This document shows, in pieces, positions 51,035 through 58,569 of a stretch of DNA of 64,000 nt; positions within the stretch are counted from its first letter, which is position 1; the number at the start of each line of letters is the position of its first letter. The position numbers and the translations under genes were made by a program. The notes under the pieces were generated by a model that had not been told where the DNA came from, searched no databases, and saw only the letters and a program-made list of their open reading frames with translations. The stretch is from Herbidospora galbida (GTDB taxonomy: Bacteria > Actinomycetota > Actinomycetes > Streptosporangiales > Streptosporangiaceae), in assembly GCF_005233835.1 (NCBI RefSeq), contig NZ_SZQA01000027.1, positions 58,714-122,713 on the forward strand, read 5' to 3'.

Positions 51035-51550
51035 GTGCCCCCCGAGACAGTCGAGGTTCGTCGGAGCGCACGACGGCGGCGAACCGTTTCCGCGTACCGC
51101 GATGGAGACAAGACCATCGTGCTGCTGCCTGCCGGTCTGAGCACGACCGACGAGGAGCAGTGGGTACGTCGCATGCTCGAACGCCTGGCGGCGAAGGAGC
51201 AGCGTAAAAGACCCAGCGACGACGACCTGCTCGATCGCGCCCGGGAACTGTCGGCCCGCTACCTCGACGGACGGGCCGCGCCATCGAGTGTGCGCTGGGT
51301 CGAGAACCAGAACCATCGATGGGGGTCATGCACTCCAGATCATGGCACGATCCGATTGTCGGGCAGACTCCGGGGCATGCCCGCGTGGGTCGTAGACTAC
51401 GTGATCATGCATGAGCTGGTGCACCTGCTGGTGCCGAGCCACGGCCCCCGCTTCTGGGCGCTGGTCGAACGTTACCCCAAGGCCGAACGCGCACGCGGTT
51501 TCCTGGAGGGATTCTCCATGGCCGCGAGCGGCACCCCGGAGGAATGTTGA
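51035..51550 (+). CDS. YgjP-like (DUF45) metallopeptidase
   Basis: 171 residues from GTG 51035; an in-frame TTG at 50972 would add 21 residues. The zinc motif is HELVHLLVPSHGPRFW, with the HExxH and third histidine of the YgjP/SprT-like group, preceded by the conserved RWGSCT. Cytoplasmic; the natural substrate of this family is not established. The next gene's ATG lies inside its last codons (7-nt overlap). Confidence 0.88.
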   Translation: MPPETVEVRRSARRRRTVSAYRDGDKTIVLLPAGLSTTDEEQWVRRMLERLAAKEQRKRPSDDDLLDRARELSARYLDGRAAPSSVRWVENQNHRWGSCTPDHGTIRLSGRLRGMPAWVVDYVIMHELVHLLVPSHGPRFWALVERYPKAERARGFLEGFSMAASGTPEEC

Positions 51551-52128
51551 CCGAACGGCTGGTGGCCGTCCTGGTGACCCCGTCGTGCGGTGACGCCGCG
51601 CCACCGGGAGTCGGCCGTGACGAGTTCCTTCGCGCCGTGGCCGAGGACACGTACGAGATGGTCGCGGGCCTCGACCTGGTGACCCCCGTGATCCTAGCGG
51701 TTGGAGTCACAGGTTTGGAGGAGATCGCCTGGCCGGGCACGCCGGTGATCTCCATCGACTCCGTCGGCCAGGCCTTCGCCGCGCTGCCCCCGGCCGACCA
51801 GGCCGTGGTGGTCTGCGGCGACGCGCCCGACCTGCCGCCGCTGCTGATCGGGAAGCTCTTCCGCGAGCTCGGCCGCGCCGAGATCGCCGTCTGCCCGGCC
51901 GACAACGGGGGAGCGGTCGCGGTGGCCGCCCACCTGCCGTTCCCCGAGTGGGCGACCCTCGACGTCGACCACCCCGAGGTCGTGAAGGCGCTGCGCGCGC
52001 AGGCCCCCGGGCCCCGCAAGGTCGCCACCGGGCCGGGCTGGCACCGCCTGCGCACGCCCGACGACCTCGCCCGCCTCGACCCGGGCCTGGAAGGGTGGGA
52101 CTCCACCAGGGCGTTGGTGCTGGCGTGA
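51544..52128 (+). CDS. DUF2064/MobA-like nucleotidyltransferase-fold protein
   Basis: 194 residues from ATG 51544. A weak but recognisable glycosyltransferase-A/MobA-like pattern: VVVCGDAPDLPPLLIGKLFRELG and AVCPADNGGAVAVAAH, corresponding to the (G)xDxPxLP and GPAxDGGYxL segments of DUF2064 proteins. The N-terminal nucleotide loop is not typical, and the diagnostic Asp of GTDSPDL is retained as GDAPDL. The enzyme activity is uncertain. Coupled to the peptidase upstream and the AraC gene downstream. Confidence 0.6.
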   Translation: MLTERLVAVLVTPSCGDAAPPGVGRDEFLRAVAEDTYEMVAGLDLVTPVILAVGVTGLEEIAWPGTPVISIDSVGQAFAALPPADQAVVVCGDAPDLPPLLIGKLFRELGRAEIAVCPADNGGAVAVAAHLPFPEWATLDVDHPEVVKALRAQAPGPRKVATGPGWHRLRTPDDLARLDPGLEGWDSTRALVLA

Positions 52129-52550
52129 ACCGCGACGACCTCGTCCGGCTGCGGAAGGTCCGCGACATGATGGACCGCGACTACGCCAGCCCCCTCGACG
52201 TGCCCGCCCTGGCCCGGGCCGCCCTCATGTCTCCCGGCCACTTCTCGCGCAGCTTCCGGGCGGCCTACGGCGAGACGCCCTACAGCTACCTCATGACCCG
52301 CCGGATCGAGCGCGCCAAGGCGCTGCTCCGCAACGGCGGCATGTCCGTCACCGACGTCTGCTTCGCGGTCGGCTGTACGTCGCTCGGCTCCTTCAGCTCC
52401 CGGTTCACCGAGCTGGTCGGAGAGAGCCCCACCGCCTACCGCGCCCGCTCCCACGACGAGGCCGCCGCCATCCCCGCCTGCATCGCGAAGATCCACACCA
52501 GACCGGTCAGGAACGGAGAAGCCAACGCCGCCGGTCGCCCTCTAGCGTGA
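52125..52550 (+). CDS. AraC-family transcriptional regulator, HTH only
   Basis: 141 residues from GTG 52125, overlapping the upstream stop by 4 nt. Two helix-turn-helix units of the AraC type: LDVPALARAALMSPGHFSRSF and VTDVCFAVGCTSLGSFSSRF, ending GESPTAYRAR. There is no ligand-binding domain. It probably controls the VOC-family gene 6 nt downstream, a common pairing in actinomycetes. Confidence 0.9.
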   Translation: MNRDDLVRLRKVRDMMDRDYASPLDVPALARAALMSPGHFSRSFRAAYGETPYSYLMTRRIERAKALLRNGGMSVTDVCFAVGCTSLGSFSSRFTELVGESPTAYRARSHDEAAAIPACIAKIHTRPVRNGEANAAGRPLA

Positions 52551-52555
52551 GAAGC

Positions 52556-52975
52556 ATGGACATCAAACTGCACACGTGCTTCATCGCCGTGGACGACCAC
52601 GACACCGCGCTCGCCTTCTACCGCGACGTGCTCGGCATGGAGGTCCGCAACGACGTCTCCTACGAGGGCATGCGCTGGGTGACCGTCGGCTCCCCGTCGC
52701 AGCCCGACGTGGAGATCGTGCTCGAACCGCCGCTGGCCGACCCCAACGCCTCGGCGGAAGACAAGGAGACCATGTCGGAGCTGCTGGCCAAGGGCCTGCT
52801 GCGCGGCCTGATCTTCTCCACCGACGACTGCGACGCCACCTTCGAGAAGATCGCCGAAGCGGGCGCCGAAGTCCTCCAGGAGCCGATCGACCAGTTCTAC
52901 GGCGTCCGCGACTGCGCCTTCCGCGACCCGTCGGGCAACCTGCTGCGGTTCAACCAACCGCTGAAGGAAGCCTGA
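52556..52975 (+). CDS. VOC-family (glyoxalase/bleomycin-resistance) protein
   Basis: 139 residues from ATG 52556. One vicinal-oxygen-chelate domain of two beta-alpha-beta3 halves: DHDTALAFYRDVLGMEV, then VLQEPIDQFYGVRDCAFRDPSGNLLRF. Metal residues are plausible (H in KLHTCF, E in VEIVLEP), but the substrate is unknown. Regulated perhaps by the adjacent AraC protein. The 3' end overlaps the convergent phosphatase gene by 26 nt. Confidence 0.88.
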   Translation: MDIKLHTCFIAVDDHDTALAFYRDVLGMEVRNDVSYEGMRWVTVGSPSQPDVEIVLEPPLADPNASAEDKETMSELLAKGLLRGLIFSTDDCDATFEKIAEAGAEVLQEPIDQFYGVRDCAFRDPSGNLLRFNQPLKEA

Positions 52976-53966
52976 GCACGGTGAAGAGCGCCCGGTGGTC
53001 GGTGCCGGCCACGTCGTGGACGCTCGCGTGCCCGACCGCCACCCGGGGGTCGACCAGCACGTGGTCGATGGTGATGAAGGGCGGCAGCCGCCGTTCGGCC
53101 GGCCAGGTCGTGATCAGGCCCTTGCCCGTCGCGTCGGCGGCGTCGACCCACCCGTGACCCAGCACCGCGCGGAACTCCGCGTGGTCGAAGGTGGCGTTGT
53201 AGTCGCCCGCCAGGATCCGGATAGTGCCGGCCTCGGGCCGGGGCAGCGACCGCAGGCCGTCGCGCCACAGCGCCATGTCGCGCCCCAGCGGCGCCACCGT
53301 GTGCACGTCGACCAGCTCGACCGGCGGACCGCCGGGAACCTCGATCTTCGCGTACGGCATCCGGTGCCCCTCCCCGGGCGCGAAGGGCGCCAGCGGGGTC
53401 AGCGGGAACCGCGAGTAGACGCCCGACCCCGAGGCGCTCCAGTGGGGCTCCAGATGGTCGTACGGCAGCAGGGATCCCAGCCCCGCCGCGGCGAGCCCCT
53501 CGACGGCCCGGGGGCTCAGCTCCTGCACCGAGATCACATCGGGGCGCGCGGAACGTACAAGAGCCATCAGGGAACCGACGTCGGCGCGCCCGAAGCGCAT
53601 GTTGACCGACAGCACCCGCAACGACGGCCCGTCGGCCGAGGGCTGCGCCGAGGGCAGCGCCCGAGGCAGCACCACGAACGACAGCGCGACGACCGACGCC
53701 AGCGAGAGCACGGCGGCCCACCGGGCCCGGCTCAGCACCGCGACCAGGACGGCCACGACCGCCCCGAGAACCGCGTAGGGCGTGCCCGTGGACAGGAGCG
53801 TCCCGAACCCGGTGAACTCGATCCCGGTCAGCCGGAAGACCGCCCAGACCACGCTGATCCCGGCCACCAGCCAGGCGAACGCCCGCCGCTTTCGCCCCGA
53901 TGAAGCGGCGGGTGAGCGGATCTCCCCACCGACCTCGACGCCTACCTGTGTGTCCACCCCGGCCAC
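52950..53966 (-). CDS. Membrane-anchored endonuclease/exonuclease/phosphatase-family protein
   Basis: 338 residues from GTG 53966. Three N-terminal transmembrane helices (about 29-105), then an extracellular EEP domain: VLSVNMRFG, VISVQELSP, VDVHTVAPL, ILAGDYNATFDHAEFRAV, ITIDHVLVD and GTDHRALFT, with the Asn, Glu, Asp-x-Asn and Asp-His catalytic residues present. Candidates are phosphodiesterases acting on lipids or on extracellular nucleic acid; the substrate is unknown. Confidence 0.87.
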   Translation of the reverse strand: MAGVDTQVGVEVGGEIRSPAASSGRKRRAFAWLVAGISVVWAVFRLTGIEFTGFGTLLSTGTPYAVLGAVVAVLVAVLSRARWAAVLSLASVVALSFVVLPRALPSAQPSADGPSLRVLSVNMRFGRADVGSLMALVRSARPDVISVQELSPRAVEGLAAAGLGSLLPYDHLEPHWSASGSGVYSRFPLTPLAPFAPGEGHRMPYAKIEVPGGPPVELVDVHTVAPLGRDMALWRDGLRSLPRPEAGTIRILAGDYNATFDHAEFRAVLGHGWVDAADATGKGLITTWPAERRLPPFITIDHVLVDPRVAVGHASVHDVAGTDHRALFTVLRLPSAVG

Positions 53967-53997
53967 ACTAACCAGCGTCGCGCAGGGCAGGGGTAAG

Positions 53998-54552
53998 TCA
54001 GTTGTGAAGATCGTGTGCGAGCATCGCGCGGGCTCTGCGCGCGAGCCGCCGGGTGGCCATGTCGCTCGGCTCCGGGATCGCGTCGACCGGGAACCAGTCG
54101 AGCGCGAGCGACTCGTCGCTGATCACGAACTCGGCCCCGGCCGGGGCCACCGCGCCGAACTCCACATCCAGGTGCCAGCACTGCGGCGGATGGCACCAGA
54201 CCTCGTGGCGGTCGAGCGCCAGCGGACCGGGCAGCAGGGTCAGGCCCGGGATGCCCGACTCCTCGACCGCCTCCCGCAGCGCCACCTCGGGCAGCGTGCG
54301 GTCGCCCGGCTCGCAGTGGCCGCCCATCGGGAGCCACATCTTCGCCTTGTTATGGAAGGTCAGCAGCACGTGCGCGCCGTCGTGGGACAGCACCGCCGTC
54401 GTGGCGGTCAGATGCCCCGGTACGCACTCACGCCACACGCCGTTCTCGTGCTCGGCCAGATGATCGAGGAACTGCTGACGGAGCGTCTCTTCCTGCGGGG
54501 TCGGGCCGGTCCAGGCGGCGAGCAGCGCCGTGGCTTCGTCGCGCAGGGTCAC
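53998..54552 (-). CDS. Nudix hydrolase
   Basis: 184 residues from GTG 54552, coupled by GTGA overlap to the DUF2342 gene upstream. The Nudix box is modified: GGHCEPGDRTLPEVALREAVEESGI, where the REUXEE core reads REAVEES. A helical N-terminal extension of about 45 residues precedes the domain. The substrate is unknown; the box keeps the main metal glutamates. Confidence 0.88.
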   Translation of the reverse strand: MTLRDEATALLAAWTGPTPQEETLRQQFLDHLAEHENGVWRECVPGHLTATTAVLSHDGAHVLLTFHNKAKMWLPMGGHCEPGDRTLPEVALREAVEESGIPGLTLLPGPLALDRHEVWCHPPQCWHLDVEFGAVAPAGAEFVISDESLALDWFPVDAIPEPSDMATRRLARRARAMLAHDLHN

Positions 54553-55808
54553 TTGTCTTCGTCGTTGTTCTCTTCGAGGAACTTCAGCAGGCCGAGGTCG
54601 AAGTCTTCCTTGCCGGCCACGAACGTCTCGGGGCTGTCGAGGTCGTCGGCGTTCGGCATGAGGTCGGGGTGGCCCCACACGGCGTCGCGCTCGTCGACGC
54701 CGCGCGCGTCGCCCAGCGCCTTCCACAGCGCCGCCGCCTCGCGCAGCCGCCGGGGCCGCAGCTCCAGGCCGACCAGCGTGGAGAAGGTGAGCTCGGCGGG
54801 ACCGCCGGAGGCCCGGCGGCGCCGGACCGTCTCGGCCAGCGCGCCCGAAGAGGGCAGCTTGCCCGAGGCCGCCGCGTCGACGACCGTGGCGACCCAGCCT
54901 TCGACCAGCGCGAGCGTGGTCTCGAGGCGGGCCAGGGCGGCCTTCTGCCGCTCGGTCTCGGCGGGCTTGAGCAGGTCGCCGCCCGAAAGGATCTCCTGCA
55001 GCCGCGACGGGTCGTTGATGTCGAGCCCCTGGAGCTTCTCCTGCAGGGCCGAGACGTCGACGGTGATGCCGCGGGCGTATTCCTCGATCGCCCCGAGCAG
55101 GTGTGACTTCAGCCACGGCACGTGCTGGAACAGCCGGTGGTGGGCCGCCTCGCGCAGCGCCAGGTAGAGCCGGATCTCCTCGGCGGGCAGTTCGAGCCCC
55201 TGGCTGAACGCCGCGATCCCGCCGGGCAGCAGCGCGGCGGTGTCGGACAGCGGCAGGCCGATGTCGCTGGTGCCGATGACCTCACGGGCGAGGGTGCCGA
55301 GGGCCTGGCCGATCTGCTGGCCGACCATCATGCCGCCCATCTGCTTCAGCATGCCCATCAGCGGCCCCGCCATGGCCTGCGCCTCGGCCGGGAGCCCGGC
55401 GGCGCCGAGGCTGCCGCCCATGGTCTCGACCATCTTGGCGGCCACCGGGTCGCACAGCTGGCCCCAGATCGGAGCGGTCTTCTCGATCCACTCGGACCGG
55501 CTCCACGCCTGCGGGTTCGACACGCCGCTCGGCAACGACGTGGCTTCGTTGAGCCACAGGTCGGCCAGGTTCAGCGCGTCGACGACCTGACGTCTCTCTC
55601 CCTCCATCACGCTGGGATCACCGCCGTCGGCGACCACCGCGTGGCGGGCGATGTTCTTCGCCATCTCCCAGTTCACCGGGCCGGAGCCGGGTGGGGCCGA
55701 GAGCATGTCGGCGAACTGGCGCATCGCCTGCGCCATCTGCTCGGGGTTGCCGAACATGGCGAACGGGTTCTCGTTAGGATCGTTTTCGCGACCTGGCAGG
55801 TCAGTCAC
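54549..55808 (-). CDS. DUF2342 zinc-dependent metalloprotease-like protein
   Basis: 419 residues. Matches the family annotated as zinc-dependent metalloprotease / F420-associated (Rv3195): VNWEMAKNIARHAV, LPAEEIRLYLALREAAHHRLFQHVPWL and the Asp-rich C-terminus. No HExxH is present; the conserved AAHHRLFQH may be the metal site. The start of residues 1-35 (NPFAMFGNPEQMAQAMRQ) is typical for the family. Divergent from the epimerase gene. Confidence 0.88.
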   Translation of the reverse strand: MTDLPGRENDPNENPFAMFGNPEQMAQAMRQFADMLSAPPGSGPVNWEMAKNIARHAVVADGGDPSVMEGERRQVVDALNLADLWLNEATSLPSGVSNPQAWSRSEWIEKTAPIWGQLCDPVAAKMVETMGGSLGAAGLPAEAQAMAGPLMGMLKQMGGMMVGQQIGQALGTLAREVIGTSDIGLPLSDTAALLPGGIAAFSQGLELPAEEIRLYLALREAAHHRLFQHVPWLKSHLLGAIEEYARGITVDVSALQEKLQGLDINDPSRLQEILSGGDLLKPAETERQKAALARLETTLALVEGWVATVVDAAASGKLPSSGALAETVRRRRASGGPAELTFSTLVGLELRPRRLREAAALWKALGDARGVDERDAVWGHPDLMPNADDLDSPETFVAGKEDFDLGLLKFLEENNDEDK

Positions 55809-55890
55809 CGCGCCACCTCGTGCAGGATGGAGGAGTCCACATCCGCCACGTTATCCGTCGTGGGGCGTGTCAGCGCAAAGTGAGGACCGC

Positions 55891-56961
55891 GTGCCAGTCT
55901 CGAAACGCCATCGTCCGCCCGTCGTCGCCGTCACCGGCGCGGCCTCGGGAGTAGGCAGGGCGTTCCTGTCGAAAGTCGCCTCGTCTGCGGATTTCCGCCG
56001 TGTGGTGGCGATCGACGCGCAACGCGGCGACGTCACCGACGTGACCTGGCGGGTGCTCGACATCCGCGATCCGCTCTTGGCGAACCGGATCTCCGACGTC
56101 GACGTGCTGGTCCATCTGGCGGGCGACTTCTCGCTCGACGGCGACCCCGCCGAACGCCGGGCCTACAACCTGCGGGCCGCCCAGACCGTTCTCACCGCCT
56201 CGGCCGCCGCCCGGGTGCGCCGGGTGGTGCTGGTCACGAGTGCGATGGTGTACGGCGCCGACGCCGACAACCCCGTGCCGCTGCCCGAAGACGCCCCCGT
56301 GGCGGCCGAACCCGACACCGGCGTCGTCGGCGACCACCTCGAGATCGAGTCGCTGGTCCGCCGCTCGCTGCGGGCCCACCCCGGCCTGGAGGTCGTGGTC
56401 CTGCGCCCGGCCGCCCTGGTCGGGCCCGAGGTCGACACCGTGGTCACCCGCCACTTCGAGGCCCCCCGCCTGCTCGTCGTCAAGGGCTGCCTGCCCCGCT
56501 GGCAGTTCTGCCACGTCGACGACCTCGTCTCGGCCCTCGAACTGGCCGCGCTCGGCCACGTCAACGGCGTGGTCGCGGTGGGCTCCGAGGGCTGGCTGGA
56601 GATGGAGCAGGTCGAGGAGGTCTCCGGCGTACGCCGCTTCGAGCTTCCGGCCGGCCTGACCTTCTCCACCGCCCAGCGCCTCCACCGCCTGGGCATCACC
56701 CCGGCCCCGGCCACCGACCTCCACTACGTCGTCTACCCCTGGGTCGTCGACTGCGCGACCCTGCGGGCCGCGGGCTGGAAGCCGGCCTGGACGAACGAGG
56801 CCGCCCTCCGCGAGCTGATGACCTACCGCGAGGGCAAGCACGCCGTCGTCGGCCGCCGCCTGTCCGGCAAGGACGCCACCCTGACCGCCGCCGGCGCCAC
56901 CGTCGCCGTGATCGGCACGGCGGCGATCGTGCGCGCGGCCCGGCGGAAGAAGAAGATTTAG
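55891..56961 (+). CDS. NAD-dependent epimerase/dehydratase-family protein
   Basis: 356 residues from GTG 55891, with GAGGA 4-5 nt upstream (a GTG at 55867 is also in frame). Extended short-chain dehydrogenase pattern: VAVTGAASGVGRAF nucleotide loop, VLVHLAGDF, RVVLVTSAMVYGAD; the YxxxK motif is not evident (the equivalent region reads GDHLEIESLV), so catalysis may be lost or changed. A C-terminal hydrophobic stretch (TVAVIGTAAIVRAARRKKK) suggests membrane attachment. Confidence 0.8.
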   Translation: MPVSKRHRPPVVAVTGAASGVGRAFLSKVASSADFRRVVAIDAQRGDVTDVTWRVLDIRDPLLANRISDVDVLVHLAGDFSLDGDPAERRAYNLRAAQTVLTASAAARVRRVVLVTSAMVYGADADNPVPLPEDAPVAAEPDTGVVGDHLEIESLVRRSLRAHPGLEVVVLRPAALVGPEVDTVVTRHFEAPRLLVVKGCLPRWQFCHVDDLVSALELAALGHVNGVVAVGSEGWLEMEQVEEVSGVRRFELPAGLTFSTAQRLHRLGITPAPATDLHYVVYPWVVDCATLRAAGWKPAWTNEAALRELMTYREGKHAVVGRRLSGKDATLTAAGATVAVIGTAAIVRAARRKKKI

Positions 56962-56970
56962 ACTCGTCGG

Positions 56971-57393
56971 GTGGACGTCATCCGCCTCCTGGCCATCCGC
57001 GAGACCCCGCTCTCCGTCGACGAGGTGGTCGCCGCCGTCGGCGACCACGCGGCCGGGGGCACCACGCTCTTCATCGGCACCGTCCGCGACCTCGACGAGG
57101 GCCGTGGCGTCGACTTGCTGTCCTACTCGGCCCACCCGAGCGCCGAAGCCGAGCTCCGGCGGGTGGCCGAGAAGGTGGCCGCCGACTTCCCGGTTACCGC
57201 GCTGGCGGCCGTCCACCGGGTCGGCGACCTGGAGCTCGGCGACATCGCGGTGATCGTCGCGGTGGCCTGCCCCCACCGGGGCGAGGCGTTCGCCGCGTCG
57301 CGCAGGCTGATCGACGACCTCAAGCACGAGGTGCCGATCTGGAAGAACCAGCGCTTCACCGACGGATCTGCCGAGTGGGTCGGCGCCTGTTAG
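56971..57393 (+). CDS. moaE: Molybdopterin synthase catalytic subunit MoaE
   Basis: 140 residues from GTG 56971. Family motifs: GGTTLFIGTVRDLDEGR, LSYSAHPSAEAEL, AVHRVGDLELGDIAVIVAV, CPHRGEAFAASRRLID and VPIWKNQRF. It transfers sulfur from MoaD thiocarboxylate to precursor Z to make molybdopterin. MoeZ, encoded at 18054, could sulfurate the MoaD partner. Starts 10 nt after the epimerase gene. Confidence 0.93.
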   Translation: MDVIRLLAIRETPLSVDEVVAAVGDHAAGGTTLFIGTVRDLDEGRGVDLLSYSAHPSAEAELRRVAEKVAADFPVTALAAVHRVGDLELGDIAVIVAVACPHRGEAFAASRRLIDDLKHEVPIWKNQRFTDGSAEWVGAC

Positions 57394-57427
57394 CCGCTCC
57401 TTATCGGCGAGCCCTTAGAGTTCTGGC

Positions 57428-58471
57428 ATGTCCCGACGTGCCCTCACCCTGCTCGTGGCGGGTTTCCTCACACTCGCGCTGGCTGTGGGCGGCGCGATGC
57501 TCCCCGTCCCCTACGTCGTGCTGTCACCCGGCCCGACCGAGAACACGATCGGCGACGTGAAGGGCAAGCCGGTGATCACCGTCACCGGCCACGAGACCTA
57601 TCCCACGACCGGCATGCTCAGCATGGTCACCGTCGCCTACCAGGGCGGCCCCGGCAACCGCATCGGCCTGCTGACCGCGCTGCGCGGCTGGCTCGACGAC
57701 ACCATCGCGGTCGTGCCGGAAGAGACGATCTTCCCCAGGGAGCAGACCGTCGAAGAGGTCGAAGAGGAGAACACCGCCGAGATGGCGACCTCCCAGGAGA
57801 CCTCCACCGCCGCCGCCCTGCGCGAACTCAAGATCGCCTACCAGAACGTGGTCGAGGTCGCCAGCACCGACAAGGGCTCCCCGGCCGAGGGCAAGCTGCT
57901 GCCCGGCGACATCATCACCTCCGTCGACGGAACCCCGGCCACCGGCATGGAGGCCGTCGCCGCCGCCGTACGCAAGCACACCCCCGGCGACGACGTCACC
58001 TTCGGCGTCGACCGCAAGGGGGCCAAGCAGGACGTGACGGTCAAGACCGTGAAGGGTCCCGACGGCCAGGCGATCGTCGGCGTCCGCATGGGGATGTCCT
58101 ACAAGTTCCCCTTCGCCGTCAACATCAGCGTCGGCGACGTCGGCGGCCCGAGCGCGGGCCTGATGTTCTCCCTGGGCATCTACGACAAGCTCACCCCCGG
58201 CCCGCTCACCGGCGGCAAGGCCATCGCCGGCACCGGCACGATGGACGGCGAGGGCAACGTCGGCGCCATCGGCGGCATCGAGCAGAAGATGGTCGGCGCC
58301 AAGAAGGCCGGCGCGACGATCTTCCTGACGCCCTCGGCGAACTGCCCTGCCGCCGCGGCGGCCGTGCCCGCCGGATTGCGCCTGGTCAAGGTCGACACAC
58401 TGAACGGCGCCATCAAGGCGATCGACGCGATTCGGACCGGATCGGGATCGGTCCCCGCCTGCACTTCCTGA
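57428..58471 (+). CDS. PDZ-domain Lon-like protease
   Basis: 347 residues from ATG 57428. N-terminal membrane anchor (about 7-30), PDZ domain at about 150-215 (GKLLPGDIITSVDGTPATG), and a C-terminal S16 Lon-type proteolytic domain with catalytic serine in GGPSAGLMFSLG and lysine in EQKMVGAKKAGA. Typical of the Rv3194c family; it acts outside the membrane and needs no ATP. Next to UPF0182, as in M. tuberculosis. Confidence 0.93.
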   Translation: MSRRALTLLVAGFLTLALAVGGAMLPVPYVVLSPGPTENTIGDVKGKPVITVTGHETYPTTGMLSMVTVAYQGGPGNRIGLLTALRGWLDDTIAVVPEETIFPREQTVEEVEEENTAEMATSQETSTAAALRELKIAYQNVVEVASTDKGSPAEGKLLPGDIITSVDGTPATGMEAVAAAVRKHTPGDDVTFGVDRKGAKQDVTVKTVKGPDGQAIVGVRMGMSYKFPFAVNISVGDVGGPSAGLMFSLGIYDKLTPGPLTGGKAIAGTGTMDGEGNVGAIGGIEQKMVGAKKAGATIFLTPSANCPAAAAAVPAGLRLVKVDTLNGAIKAIDAIRTGSGSVPACTS

Positions 58472-58569
58472 ACACTTTCCTGAGAGGTTTCCGGAAGCGC
58501 AGCACTGCCGAACGCGGTGTAGGTTGCCAGGCACAGACCGTTTGTGCTTTTGACCAAAGGGGTTTGGCG

